A stretch of 64,000 bases of DNA from Pseudomonas lactucae (lineage in GTDB: Bacteria > Pseudomonadota > Gammaproteobacteria > Pseudomonadales > Pseudomonadaceae): assembly GCF_016937615.1 (NCBI RefSeq), contig NZ_JAFHKI010000024.1, positions 1-64,000 of the forward strand, read 5' to 3'. The notes below the pieces were generated by a model, which was not told the DNA's origin, did not search any database, and worked only from the letters and a program-made list of their open reading frames with translations. Positions 35,940 to 45,639 of this stretch are shown here, one piece after another. A program made the translations under genes and the position numbers. Within the stretch, counting starts at the first letter, position 1; every line of letters starts with the position of its first letter.

Positions 35940-37061
35940 CTAATCACTTCGAACATTTTTACAGAGGTCGATCAGCGAGACATCCGCCCCCTTACCATCG
36001 AGAAACGCATTCAGATATTTCTCATACGGTCGGATGTCAATATTGGCTTCTTTAAGCCAATCAGCATCGTAATATGTAGAGGCGTAACGATCTCCCGAAT
36101 CGCAAATTACCGATACGATCGAACCTGTCTGTTTCTGGGAAAGCATTTGCTCCGCGATACAACAAACACCAAAAAAATTCGTTCCTGTAGAGCCACCCAC
36201 ACGGCGTGATAATCTTTCTGAGAGAACGTGCATGGCAGCAAGTGAAGCGGCGTCTGGAATCTTGATCATGTGATCGATGACATCAGGGATGAACGAGGGC
36301 TCAACCCTAGGCCGACCGATACCTTCGATGCGGGATGGAGTCGCGCAAATGCTCCCCTTGTCCCCAGTATCGAAGGATTCGTAGAAAGCGGAATGTTCCA
36401 CGTCAACGACGCAGAGTCGCGTATTCAAATGCTTGTACTTGATGTATCGCCCTATTGTGGCGGAGGTGCCTCCTGTTCCGGCACTCATGACCACCCAGGC
36501 AGGCTCAGGATCCTGTTCCATTGCCATCTGGGAAAATATACTTTCAGCGATATTATTATTGCCACGCCAGTCTGTGGCGCGCTCGGCATTTGTAAACTGA
36601 TCTAAATAATGGCCGCCCGTTTCACGGGCAAGTTGCTCAGCGACCGTGTAGATAGCGCCAGGATTGTCAACGAAGTGACATGTGCCTCCTAGTCGATTAA
36701 TAGCATCGATTTTCTGGCAGCTAGTGGAGCGCTGCATTACTGCAGTAAAGGGTAGATTTAGTAGCTTAGCGAAATACGCTTCGCTGACAGCTGTTGAGCC
36801 AGAAGATGCCTCGACTAGCAAGGTACCTTTCTTTATCCAGCCATTGCAGATGCCATACAGGAAAAGCGATCGTGCCAAGCGGTGCTTCAGACTACCTGTA
36901 GGGTGAGTAGACTCATCCTTTAGATAAATCGATATCCCAGGCAGCCCGTTAAAATCTAAAGGAATCAGATGTGTATCGGCGGAGCGATTGGCATCCCCCT
37001 GCAACACGCCGATCGCCCAGCGAGTCCACTCTTTATCCTGATTACCGAGATTAAGATTCAT
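35940..37061 (-). CDS. Cds1-like PLP-dependent cysteine desulfhydrase
   Basis: A 373-residue fold-type II PLP enzyme of the cysteine-synthase family, closest by eye to the Cds1 group (L-cysteine to pyruvate, ammonia and H2S). PLP lysine K59 lies in [11 protein letters not shown], the substrate loop is [13 protein letters not shown], the phosphate loop is [12 protein letters not shown], and the ring-contacting serine is in [12 protein letters not shown] site before ATG 37061. A RidA gene lies directly upstream in the same operon, which fits release of 2-aminoacrylate. S-substituted cysteine may be the true substrate. Confidence 0.8.
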   Translation of the reverse strand: MNLNLGNQDKEWTRWAIGVLQGDANRSADTHLIPLDFNGLPGISIYLKDESTHPTGSLKHRLARSLFLYGICNGWIKKGTLLVEASSGSTAVSEAYFAKLLNLPFTAVMQRSTSCQKIDAINRLGGTCHFVDNPGAIYTVAEQLARETGGHYLDQFTNAERATDWRGNNNIAESIFSQMAMEQDPEPAWVVMSAGTGGTSATIGRYIKYKHLNTRLCVVDVEHSAFYESFDTGDKGSICATPSRIEGIGRPRVEPSFIPDVIDHMIKIPDAASLAAMHVLSERLSRRVGGSTGTNFFGVCCIAEQMLSQKQTGSIVSVICDSGDRYASTYYDADWLKEANIDIRPYEKYLNAFLDGKGADVSLIDLCKNVRSD

Positions 37062-37093
37062 AAATATCCTGTATATGGCTACTGATTCAACAT

Positions 37094-37471
37094 TCAGTCC
37101 AGCGCGACGATGGCATCTACTGCAACGAGGGCTCCTTTGGGTAATGCGGAAACCTCGAACGTGGCGCGAGCAGGGAACGGAGAAGAGAAATAGGTAGCAT
37201 ATACGTCATTCAACTTCGCAAAACCACTCAAATCCGTGACCATTATTGTTGTCTTGATAGTCTTTGAAATATCTGTACCCGCTGCCTCAGCAATCGCTGA
37301 GATATTACTGAGGCACTGTTTCATTTGAAGCAAAGCATCGTCCGCCACCAGCTCTCCTTTGGCTGGATCAATGCCTAACTGCCCCGAAACGAATAGATAT
37401 TCACCATGACAGACCGCCTGGGAATAGGGGCCAACGGCAGCAGGGGCTAACAAAGTTGAAATATTTCGCAT
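37094..37471 (-). CDS. RidA-family imine/enamine deaminase
   Basis: A 125-residue RidA/YjgF protein. [23 protein letters not shown], and the C-terminal [24 protein letters not shown] contains the conserved arginine that binds the carboxylate. It hydrolyses reactive 2-aminoacrylate and related imines to keto acids. ATG 37471 is chosen: AGGGA lies upstream, while the further ATG at 37489 has no site. Lies 32 bp before the Cds1-like gene, whose product makes 2-aminoacrylate. Confidence 0.87.
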   Translation of the reverse strand: MRNISTLLAPAAVGPYSQAVCHGEYLFVSGQLGIDPAKGELVADDALLQMKQCLSNISAIAEAAGTDISKTIKTTIMVTDLSGFAKLNDVYATYFSSPFPARATFEVSALPKGALVAVDAIVALD

Positions 37472-37577
37472 AAAGGGATCCCTATCCATTATTTATGGAT
37501 ATTAAGAATTTATAATTTTATGTCAGCAAAGGTATCGACCTTCGATACCTTTCATGGGCCAAGCAAGGACAAATAAT

Positions 37578-39080
37578 TCAATTAGCGTAAATCTTGCTTA
37601 TTTTATTTGAATTATTAAAGGGAACAACCCCTATCATCTCAAGGTCGGCATAATCGGTGAATTTATTATAAATCTCCTCAGCATCCTCAAGATAAAGCGA
37701 CTTTGTGATACCACGTACCGCGCGAGGAACTGAGTATTTAAACCCGCTAATAGCCGAACCGGAAAGCCCCATGCTTACAAGGGCGCTATAGGTAAAGTTG
37801 AACACATTCTTAATATAGGGGGCTTCCCCAGGTCTTTTTTCGACAAACTCAAAATTCTCGCCCAGGTAGGGATGGCTGGATATTTGAGTATCTTCCTCCC
37901 CATGGACAGGACTATATTTGTCTCGCCACAGCGCTATGTCATTGGCAATACTTGAAAGCTCTGAGCGTAGTGAAAAATCGTTCACAAACCCAACAGCAAC
38001 TATCAAGTAGTCAACCTTGAGCCTATCTCCAGATGCAAGGGTGACCTCAACTTGTTCTTTTCCGTCTTCAATGACGAGTTTCACCCCTTCCCAGGCCGCA
38101 TTGGTACGAACGCTCGCACCTTCTAACCCTGACAATCGATTGTAGGCGTCCTGGGGAGCTGGAATGTTGTACCTGAACATGTGCCGCATATATTTCCACT
38201 TCAGGGAATCATCCATATCAGCGTAATGATTAAGGAACCCTGCTTTTGCCATCCAGATCTGAGGATTAATCCGCTGGATATCCTTGCGGCGAATACAAAC
38301 AGTAGCCTCCAACGCACCAGCCTCAAGCGCGGTCGACGCATTGTCGAATGCAGATGCGCCGGCACCGAGAACAGCGATCTTTTTGCCTACAAGCTTTGAA
38401 AAATCAATATGCTCTCCTGAAGAGGCATATCGTTCTTTAGGCAACGCCGATGAGATAAACTTGGGTACATGCCAGGCTCCACTGCCATCAACCCCTGTCG
38501 CAACAACCACTCTACGAGCATAAACAATCTCGCGAGCCGATACTTCTCCCTGACCATCGTATCTGTTAAGTTCCAGTCGAAATAATTTGTCATCTGGAAT
38601 CACGTTGGAGACACCAGTAAGATTTTCGACTGGAATCTTGAGAGTATCGCGGCACCATGTCAGATATTCTTGCCAGTCCCCTTTCGGGATTTTTACGAGT
38701 TGCTCCCAAGCCTCTTCGCCGTATTTGGCTGTGTACCACGCTTGAGGTGCCAGACTGGTTAATGTCGCATCGATACCTGGCAAATGTTTTACAGTACGCA
38801 AAGTACGCATGCGTGCCGTATTGTTCCATGGGCCTTCCAAGCCTTTGGGCTGCCGATCAAAAACAACGATGTTATCAACCCGTTCCCGCAAGAGACCTGC
38901 AGCAACTGCCAACCCGCCTTGGCCTCCCCCGATGATAGCTACGTCGTAGACATGCTTACCGCTAGGGTGTGCCTTAGGCAGAACCCAAGGGTCATGAGGA
39001 AAGCGTAAGACGTGGAGATCTGCCTGTACCCTGGACGCCAATTCATCAAGAGCACTGTACTCTGTTGATTTCACACTCAT
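37578..39080 (-). CDS. FAD/NAD(P)-binding flavin monooxygenase
   Basis: A 500-residue class B-type flavoprotein. The FAD motif DVAIIGGGQGGLAVAAGLLRERVDN spans about residues 46-70 and the second, NAD(P) motif IAVLGAGASAFDNASTALEAGA about 237-258. ATG 39080 has AGGTGA upstream; GTG three codons earlier is possible. Resembles lysine/ornithine N-hydroxylases and related monooxygenases. AT-richer than the flanks. Likely oxidises an amino acid or sulfur compound handled by the neighbouring Cds1-RidA pair. Confidence 0.78.
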   Translation of the reverse strand: MSVKSTEYSALDELASRVQADLHVLRFPHDPWVLPKAHPSGKHVYDVAIIGGGQGGLAVAAGLLRERVDNIVVFDRQPKGLEGPWNNTARMRTLRTVKHLPGIDATLTSLAPQAWYTAKYGEEAWEQLVKIPKGDWQEYLTWCRDTLKIPVENLTGVSNVIPDDKLFRLELNRYDGQGEVSAREIVYARRVVVATGVDGSGAWHVPKFISSALPKERYASSGEHIDFSKLVGKKIAVLGAGASAFDNASTALEAGALEATVCIRRKDIQRINPQIWMAKAGFLNHYADMDDSLKWKYMRHMFRYNIPAPQDAYNRLSGLEGASVRTNAAWEGVKLVIEDGKEQVEVTLASGDRLKVDYLIVAVGFVNDFSLRSELSSIANDIALWRDKYSPVHGEEDTQISSHPYLGENFEFVEKRPGEAPYIKNVFNFTYSALVSMGLSGSAISGFKYSVPRAVRGITKSLYLEDAEEIYNKFTDYADLEMIGVVPFNNSNKISKIYAN

Positions 39081-39354
39081 TTTCTTCACCTATCTACTAG
39101 ATCCGAAATATAGGTCATCTCGTCGCAAACCGCCCAGAGGCCGCTCATATCGCCATTTCGCTAATTGGGCGCGATAAAGTCAGTGTATTCTTCCTTCACC
39201 AGAAGCCGCTTCCAATCTTCACCGCTAAAACCAAGCAAAAATGAATAAACTTCTAAAAAAAACCAAACCCTTGGAATTATTTTTCCGACACTTGCAAGAG
39301 CGCTAGAAAATATCTCTAGCCACAACCGAAAGCCAGCAATTTTGTCGTTGTTAC

Positions 39355-40659
39355 CTACGTAAAAAGCAATGTATTGCGATAGAAGCGAATTCCAGCGTCA
39401 TATGCTTCTAACGCAATCTCACGCATTGGATATTTCGTAGACTTTCTCAGCGGCAACGGAGTAACTACGTCATCGCCGAGTGCGATCTTAGCCAGCATTT
39501 TTCCGAAGTAAGCGTTTGGCGCAATGCCTCGCCCATTGCACCCGATGGTTGCATAGATACCTGGACGAGGTTCAACAAGATGCGGCAATCTGTCGACGGT
39601 TTGGCCAAGCGTGCCCGACCACCGATAGCCCCATTTGAATGTAGGCGCGAATGGGTAGACAAACTTCATTGCGCGGTTTACCCAGTTATCCCCTTCTGAA
39701 TGAATGGGAAGGAACCCAATAGATCCAACATGAAGACGCCCTACCGGGTCATATCTGAACCACAGCGGTATCTTATGGGTGTCCCACATGGCTATGTAGT
39801 GAGGCAAAATTCGCTCTCTCCACTCAAGAGGTAACGGATCTGCAGTGGCGATACCAAAAGCACCAAGGGGCATTATTTCTTCTTTGAAGCCTGGTACCAG
39901 ATCATTGCTGTATGCGTTGGTTGAGAGAATGACCTTGTCGGCTTTTATGGTCGTATCGCTGGTAGTAGCGATCCATCCACTACCTGAGGGTTCCAGCGAG
40001 GTAACCTTAGAGCCCGTGGAAATCCGAAGGCCTCGAGCGACTGCAGCTCGCGCTAACCCGCGCACATAAGCAAGCGGTTGAAGGGTAAATCCACGGTGAT
40101 CGATTAACGCAGCTTTGTATCGAGTCGAACCGTTCATCTCTTCGAGTTCAGAACCGTAGACCATCTGCACATTCGCGCCCAAGGCTTGCCAATCCGAAGC
40201 CTGAGCTTCGAGTTCTCGAGTTTTCTGAGGAGTCGTTGAGCAGCGGATGATAGGTCTTTCGTCAGCAGCACAATCAATACCGTAATCGCGTATCAGCTGA
40301 CGCACGATATCGGGCGAGCCACCGAGCTCTTTCAAAAATAGAGGGCCATAATCTGGGCCTAACGCACGAAGAATTTGTTCCGGCGAAAGAAACTGTCCAG
40401 GGTTAACCTGGCCTGCATTTCGGCCACTTGCACCCGAGCCTATCTCCTGAGCCTCAACCAATATTGTTTTGGCGCCGCGTTCAGCACAGTGAAGCCCAGC
40501 TGTCACCCCATTGAAGCCGCCACCAATGATCAAGACATCACAAGATTCTTGTCGCGCCAGGGATACGCTCTCTGGTCTCTCCCCTCCGGTCGCAGACCAC
40601 ATTGAATGGTGGATTTCAGATTCTTGCCCACTAATGAAAGGTCTATCGCCATTAAACAT
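39355..40659 (-). CDS. DAO-family FAD-dependent oxidase
   Basis: A 434-residue amine or amino-acid oxidase: DVLIIGGGFNGVTAGLHCAERGAK (FAD motif near residue 40), SGASGRNAGQVNPGQFL, and the C-terminal IGCNGRGIAPNAYFGK. ATG 40659 has AGGA seven bases upstream and replaces an in-frame TTG two codons earlier. It lies between the monooxygenase and transporter genes, all on the minus strand, so it presumably oxidises the imported compound. Confidence 0.82.
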   Translation of the reverse strand: MFNGDRPFISGQESEIHHSMWSATGGERPESVSLARQESCDVLIIGGGFNGVTAGLHCAERGAKTILVEAQEIGSGASGRNAGQVNPGQFLSPEQILRALGPDYGPLFLKELGGSPDIVRQLIRDYGIDCAADERPIIRCSTTPQKTRELEAQASDWQALGANVQMVYGSELEEMNGSTRYKAALIDHRGFTLQPLAYVRGLARAAVARGLRISTGSKVTSLEPSGSGWIATTSDTTIKADKVILSTNAYSNDLVPGFKEEIMPLGAFGIATADPLPLEWRERILPHYIAMWDTHKIPLWFRYDPVGRLHVGSIGFLPIHSEGDNWVNRAMKFVYPFAPTFKWGYRWSGTLGQTVDRLPHLVEPRPGIYATIGCNGRGIAPNAYFGKMLAKIALGDDVVTPLPLRKSTKYPMREIALEAYDAGIRFYRNTLLFT

Positions 40660-40737
40660 AGTCAATCCTACTTCGCTACGAGCGCTTAATTTATTAACTG
40701 TTTTTGATCGCTACACAGGGTTGGTTTTTTTGCTTAA

Positions 40738-41403
40738 CTAAATAGCCATGGTATGCAAAATTTTCCGCTCCAGCGCCGTGACAGCACGGGTGATAGGGAA
40801 CGCAATCACAAAATAAATGACGGCTGCGGCGGTCAAGAGCTCTACCGGATGGCCCGTTCTATTAGATATATTTTGACTAACGAACATTAAGTCAGCCATA
40901 CCCACGGCTGAAACGAGAGCGCTTTCCTTAAACAGGCTAGTGCAATTGGATAGCAGTGTAGGCGCCGCCCTGAGGAGCGCTTGTGGTAGAAGAACGTACA
41001 AGGTATGAACACGATAAGTCAGCCCGAGAGCAACCCCCGCGTCATGTTGCTCTTTGCTAACGTAGCTGAATGATGCACGAAACGTTTCACTCGTTATCGC
41101 AGCCATGTACAACGTCAGCGCGATGATGCCGCACGCCATATTCGAGAGCTCAATACCCAAAATCAGAGGCAAGCAGAAAAATATCCAAAACAACTGAATC
41201 AGTACTGGGGTACCGCGAAATAGCGCTACGTACACAGTGCTGACCCCATAAACAATTTTGCTTTTGGAGCTTCTTGCAATCGCCACCAAAAAACCTAAAG
41301 CACACCCCAAAACAACGCAGATCGCTGTGAGTTTCAGCGTTAGTAAAAGCCCATAAAACAACGCAGCCTTGTAATCAAAGATCACTGAAAAATCTAGTTC
41401 CAT
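40738..41403 (-). CDS. Amino-acid ABC transporter permease
   Basis: A 221-residue HisM/GlnP-type permease with EAA motif DAGVALGLTYRVHTLYVLLPQALLRAAP and about five hydrophobic spans. GAGGA site before ATG 41403. Ten bases after the other permease, so co-translated. Confidence 0.87.
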   Translation of the reverse strand: MELDFSVIFDYKAALFYGLLLTLKLTAICVVLGCALGFLVAIARSSKSKIVYGVSTVYVALFRGTPVLIQLFWIFFCLPLILGIELSNMACGIIALTLYMAAITSETFRASFSYVSKEQHDAGVALGLTYRVHTLYVLLPQALLRAAPTLLSNCTSLFKESALVSAVGMADLMFVSQNISNRTGHPVELLTAAAVIYFVIAFPITRAVTALERKILHTMAI

Positions 41404-41413
41404 GGTCGCGTCC

Positions 41414-42082
41414 TCATGAATTTTCCGCTTTACGGCGCCGCTCTATATACTCTACGAGCTGAGAGACAGGGAACGAAATCGCGAAATATATAAGAGCAAT
41501 TACGGTAAACACTTCGATAGGTCGATAAGTGTCGGTCGCCAATATTTTTCCCATGTACATGAGATCTTGCAAGGCGACGATAGCAACCAACGCTGTTTGC
41601 TGGAACGCACCAATGCCGTTTGCAACCAATACGGGCAACGCCGAACGGAATGCCTGCGGAAGTACCACATATACGGTGCGTTGAAACGGCGAAAGTCCCA
41701 GAGCAACAGTGGCATCATACTGATTGCTTTGAACGCCTTGGATGGCAGCCCTATACGCTTCCGCGTTAAACGCTGCCAAATTGAGTCCAATCGCCAAAAT
41801 CCCCATCGTCAGTGCGTCTATGTAAACATCGAATATGATGGGTATACAGTAAAAAAACCATACGATCTGAACAATTGCGGGAGTACAGCGGAAAAACTCG
41901 ATGAATAAGGTAAACGGCCAACGGATAATCGGATTAGGGCTCATCACCAATAGCGCAATAATGAACCCCAGGCTCAATCCGATAATATTCGCGGCCACCG
42001 TGAGCTCCAGGGTTACAACTAACCCTTTGAGCAATGGCCAGAGACCGTTCGCAATAAAGAACAAATCAAATTGATAGTTCAC
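41414..42082 (-). CDS. Amino-acid ABC transporter permease
   Basis: A 222-residue permease with EAA motif DATVALGLSPFQRTVYVVLPQAFRSALP. I start it at GTG 42082 (VNYQFDLFF): AGGAG stands six bases upstream and the resulting length fits the family. The longer frame to 42205 would run deep into the ATPase gene. It overlaps the ATPase stop by 17 bp. Confidence 0.87.
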   Translation of the reverse strand: MNYQFDLFFIANGLWPLLKGLVVTLELTVAANIIGLSLGFIIALLVMSPNPIIRWPFTLFIEFFRCTPAIVQIVWFFYCIPIIFDVYIDALTMGILAIGLNLAAFNAEAYRAAIQGVQSNQYDATVALGLSPFQRTVYVVLPQAFRSALPVLVANGIGAFQQTALVAIVALQDLMYMGKILATDTYRPIEVFTVIALIYFAISFPVSQLVEYIERRRKAENS

Positions 42083-42869
42083 GTTCGACTCCTGCCGCCT
42101 CGCCAATATGAAAGACTCGCTGTATGAACTCTCTCGTTCGAGCTTCCTTCGGTCTACCGAGTACCTGCTCAGGTGGGCCGTCTTCGACGACCACACCACC
42201 AGCACAAAAGATCACCCGTGAGGCGATATTTTTGGCAAAGTGCATATCGTGAGTCACTATTACCATTGGCATGGATTGTTCAGCCAAATGCATAATAACT
42301 TGCTCAACCTCGGCAACCAGTTCGGGATCGAGTGCAGAAGTCACTTCATCAAACAACATCAGCTTAGGATCGAGCATCAAGGCCCTAGCGATGGCGACGC
42401 GTTGCTTCTGCCCACCAGACAGGTGAGCTGGATAGGCTTTTTCCTTCGCATCCAGCCCAAACCTCGTCAACAACCCCCGTGCTCGAAGTTCTGCTGATTG
42501 TTTTGATTCACCTCTCACCTTAATTGGTGCAAGGGTCAGGTTCTGAAGAATATTCAGATGCGGGAACAACGTATAATGCTGGAAAACCATTCCAATGTTA
42601 CGGCGAATATCCTTATCAATTACCGTTCTGCCGAACTTGTCGGTTGTAATATAGTTCTTGCCTTGAAACAGCAATTGGCCCTTATCAATATCCTCTAGCC
42701 CCATCAACACGCGCAGCAACGTACTTTTCCCACCACCACTCGGCCCAATCACGACGACACGGTCACCGGGGCACATGCTAATATCCAAACCTTGCAACAC
42801 AGGTTTTATGCCGCCTGCATAACTTTTATGCAGCCCCTTCATTTCGACGAGATAGTTTGCATTTGCCAT
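42066..42869 (-). CDS. Amino-acid ABC transporter ATPase
   Basis: A 267-residue GlnQ-type ATPase: Walker A GPSGGGKST, signature [15 protein letters not shown], Walker B LMLFDEVTSALDPE, switch VTHDMHFAK. It couples with the two permeases and the binding protein at 42918 to form a complete importer. Confidence 0.92.
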   Translation of the reverse strand: MANANYLVEMKGLHKSYAGGIKPVLQGLDISMCPGDRVVVIGPSGGGKSTLLRVLMGLEDIDKGQLLFQGKNYITTDKFGRTVIDKDIRRNIGMVFQHYTLFPHLNILQNLTLAPIKVRGESKQSAELRARGLLTRFGLDAKEKAYPAHLSGGQKQRVAIARALMLDPKLMLFDEVTSALDPELVAEVEQVIMHLAEQSMPMVIVTHDMHFAKNIASRVIFCAGGVVVEDGPPEQVLGRPKEARTREFIQRVFHIGEAAGVERELSI

Positions 42870-42917
42870 TAGCTTCTACTCCAAGTTCAGACAGCCTCTA
42901 ACAACCACTAAGACAAA

Positions 42918-43739
42918 TTACTTGGTCTCGTGCGCGATAGCTTTTTTGATCAGCTCATCCATGTGACCTGATGTAACGGCTTCATTGATATAAAGGTCTA
43001 ATACTTGAAGGTCAGCATATGAGGTATCACGTCGCAGGCCGAACGAAACACCTTTTTTGTCGATTGCCGGCACCGGCTTAAGGACGACAGCCCAGTCGGT
43101 ATGTGAAGCAGCAAATAAGTCATTGGCTGCTGCCGTATCGAAAATCACATCAGCGCGTTTAGACATTACAGCCAAACGGATTTCGTCCGGACCAGGCAAC
43201 CGCATAATCGATGCGTTTTTGATAATGGCCGTCAGTGACTTATCTTGAGCAGTACCCGACGAGACAGCGATGGTCACGCCTGGCTGGTCAATATCCGCAA
43301 GGCTTTTCGGCTGGTTTGTCTTGGGGTTTTTTTGGTTGTAGATAAAGGTCGATTCGGTAGCTGATAAGTTTTTTGAGAAGACGATAGACAGAGCACGTTG
43401 CGGGGTAGCAGTCAGTGCCGGTGCCAAATCCCATTTTTTGGATTGCAAGCCGGCAATCATGTTGTCCCAACTGGTGTCCACAAATACAGGCTTGACCTTG
43501 AGGATCTCCGCAAACTCTTTACACGCATCAACGAAGAAACCTGAATACTCGCCGGTGGCCGGGTCTTTCATGATGTATGGCGGAGCCTCCGCCGTGCCAC
43601 ATCGAATAGCCCCCGATTTCTGGGCAGCAGCCCAAACGCCATCCCCCTCACCCTCGGCGTAGACGCCTGACGATCCGAAAACCACTCCTGCCAGAACCAA
43701 TGCCGGTAACAGACGCACGCCCATACGTTTGAAAATCAT
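42918..43739 (-). CDS. Family 3 amino-acid binding protein
   Basis: A 273-residue periplasmic receptor. ATG 43739 (GGGAG site) gives the signal peptide MIFKRMGVRLLPALVLAGVVFGSSGVYA. The mature part has IRCGTAEAPPYIMKDPATGEYSGFFVDACKE-type family 3 sequence (motif near 25-55) and WDNMIAGLQSKKWDLAPALTATPQR. First gene of the transporter set, divergent from the Lrp gene. Confidence 0.87.
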   Translation of the reverse strand: MIFKRMGVRLLPALVLAGVVFGSSGVYAEGEGDGVWAAAQKSGAIRCGTAEAPPYIMKDPATGEYSGFFVDACKEFAEILKVKPVFVDTSWDNMIAGLQSKKWDLAPALTATPQRALSIVFSKNLSATESTFIYNQKNPKTNQPKSLADIDQPGVTIAVSSGTAQDKSLTAIIKNASIMRLPGPDEIRLAVMSKRADVIFDTAAANDLFAASHTDWAVVLKPVPAIDKKGVSFGLRRDTSYADLQVLDLYINEAVTSGHMDELIKKAIAHETK

Positions 43740-44014
43740 ATCGGTATCTCCCAGTGATGCGCCGGCCAAGCGCTGATTCGAGGGGATGGCCCCCTGAGCC
43801 TTTTGTTATTTTCAGCGCGCCTGCCCAGGGGCTGGGACGCACCTCTTTTTTTCTTCCTGTTGAAGCACTCTGCTCGATCCGTTTAGCTGATGAAAAAAGA
43901 CTACCATTTGACAATAGGTAAACTATTGCAAAATTTCCACACCTCTACCTCTTGACATAGAATCACCTTCCAATGTTTTCTGTATCTCTGCAATATTTTT
44001 CCGAGGCCCTGTAA
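43740..44014. promoter_or_regulatory. Divergent control region with 17-bp palindrome
   Basis: The 275-bp gap between the binding-protein gene (minus) and the Lrp gene (plus). CAATAG-GTAAA-CTATTG at 43912-43928 is a perfect 6-bp inverted repeat and a good candidate for the Lrp operator. TTGACA occurs at 43908 and 43952 on the plus strand but no convincing -10 partner could be placed. Confidence 0.55.
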
Positions 44015-44518
44015 ATGACCAGTTCTTCAAAGCTGACGGATCGCTCCTCCCGCCTAGATCGTATCGATCGTCGAATATTGGCAGGCCTCCAGCGGGACTC
44101 TACTCAGCCCGTGACCGAGCTCGCAGAGCAAGTCGGGCTCTCGATGACGCCATGTTGGCGCAGAATTCAGCGTTTGGAGCAGCAAGGTTTCATCAAAAAA
44201 CGGGTCGCCATCCTTGACCGAACGACGCTGAACGCAAAAGTGACAGTGTTCATCATGATCAAGACCAGAGAGCATTCCATTGAATGGATAGATCGCTTCT
44301 ATCAAGCGACGCGCGACATGACAGAAATCGTTGACATCTATCGGATGAGTGGTGAGGTTGATTATTTGATACGCGCTTTTTTGCCGGATATCCAAGCCTA
44401 TGATGTGCTTTATAAAAAGATCATTGGTCAATTACCCGTAGCCAACATCACGTCGATGTTTGCAATGGAAGAAATAAAATCAACAAGTGAAGTCCCACTT
44501 GATTTCATTCCTGACTAA
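44015..44518 (+). CDS. Lrp/AsnC-family regulator
   Basis: A 167-residue Lrp-type regulator: N-terminal HTH (LDRIDRRILAGLQRDSTQPVTELAEQVGLS) and C-terminal RAM ligand domain (DIYRMSGEVDYLIRAFLPD). Lies divergent from the transporter operon and is its likely amino-acid-responsive regulator. Confidence 0.88.
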   Translation: MTSSSKLTDRSSRLDRIDRRILAGLQRDSTQPVTELAEQVGLSMTPCWRRIQRLEQQGFIKKRVAILDRTTLNAKVTVFIMIKTREHSIEWIDRFYQATRDMTEIVDIYRMSGEVDYLIRAFLPDIQAYDVLYKKIIGQLPVANITSMFAMEEIKSTSEVPLDFIPD

Positions 44519-44872
44519 ATCGGCCCGATAGCAGCTCTTCGTATCCAGATGAGTTGCTGGGTCTAAGCGCTTAACTATCACGATTGCCGATGGCGGATCT
44601 TTGGAAAAAAACCATCCAGAGGGCAATCGAACTATTAATCCAACCTACTGATACCTAAATACTTTCAGATACAATAGCAGGCTGGAGGTCGCATGCTAGA
44701 CTCGTCAACTCCCGGCCCCGCCATGCAAAACTACCATTCACTAGGTAGGTCTTCAACACTAAATTTAACACTCCGCTATATTAGCTCGTCTGCCAAACGC
44801 TCCGCTATGCCCCCCACGTATCGTTCGTGCGCTGTATGACTGCAGACCGAGATGTTTTGACTGTAATGAACG
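44519..44872. other. Intergenic region, 354 bp, no gene seen
   Basis: Between the convergent Lrp and TetR genes. No credible frame; no strong terminator hairpin was identified. Confidence 0.4.
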
Positions 44873-45532
44873 CTACCGTAAGCGCCGCGGATGGCTACGG
44901 TTGACGGTGTGCCTGAGATACGGAGCCAGCAGTGCAAACGCTTCTGCCTCAAGATCGCCGGAGCTTAACCATTGAGGGCACTCAATCACTGCGCGATGAG
45001 TGAGCGCTTCGACAGTCGTTTCGATGATGAAAGCAAGCATCTGAAGTTGGGACGTGGCCAACTGAGGAAAGTGTTTTGCCAGATGCTCCTGAAGTAAAAA
45101 CGACAGTTTTTCGCTAAGCTCAATTGCCTGTTCATAAAGCCCAACACGTGGGACCTGCTCTATCAGGACTTTATGCAGCTCAGGCTGCAGTCGATGTGCG
45201 TCCAAGCTTGAACGAATGATTGCAAGCAGAAACACATCGAGTGAGGAGTCGCAATGGGTTTGCAGCGCAGACTCAACGACTGCGAGCACTTCACGAAAAT
45301 GCCCCTCAATGACGCTCGCCACCAACGACTCTTTATTTGGAAAATATTGGTAAAGCGTTCCAATGCTGACGCCTGCGCGTTCGGCAATGGCCCCCGTCGT
45401 TGCGCGCTCATAGCCACACCGGACCAAAACCTGAGAGGCAGCCTGCAGAATGGCCTCAACGGTACGCCTGGAACGTTCCTGCACGGGCACCTTTCTCGCG
45501 GTGGTACAGGCCGCTCTGCTGTTAGTCGCCAT
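44873..45532 (-). CDS. TetR-family repressor
   Basis: A 219-residue TetR regulator. The HTH at about 20-65 is RRTVEAILQAASQVLVRCGYERATTGAIAERAGVSIGTLYQYFPNKE-type (key block GVSIGTLYQYFPNKESL). ATG 45532 has a GGAGG site; the frame extends 40 codons upstream into the shared promoter. It is divergent from the beta-lactamase-like gene and likely represses it. Confidence 0.87.
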   Translation of the reverse strand: MATNSRAACTTARKVPVQERSRRTVEAILQAASQVLVRCGYERATTGAIAERAGVSIGTLYQYFPNKESLVASVIEGHFREVLAVVESALQTHCDSSLDVFLLAIIRSSLDAHRLQPELHKVLIEQVPRVGLYEQAIELSEKLSFLLQEHLAKHFPQLATSQLQMLAFIIETTVEALTHRAVIECPQWLSSGDLEAEAFALLAPYLRHTVNRSHPRRLR

Positions 45533-45639
45533 GTCGCCTCCAAACGCGAGTTGTGAACCTGAGGGCTCCCTCATATTGTAAATGAAGCCGGCAATGGCCG
45601 CCCTCTTGTCTTTTGATCGCCATAACGTAAGGAGCATTG
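45533..45639. promoter_or_regulatory. Divergent TetR/hydrolase control region
   Basis: This 107-bp gap contains TGAGGG-CT-CCCTCA at 45560-45573, a 14-bp palindrome, overlapped by TCAT-N7-ATGA at 45571-45585. Either could be a TetR-type operator controlling both genes. Confidence 0.5.
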
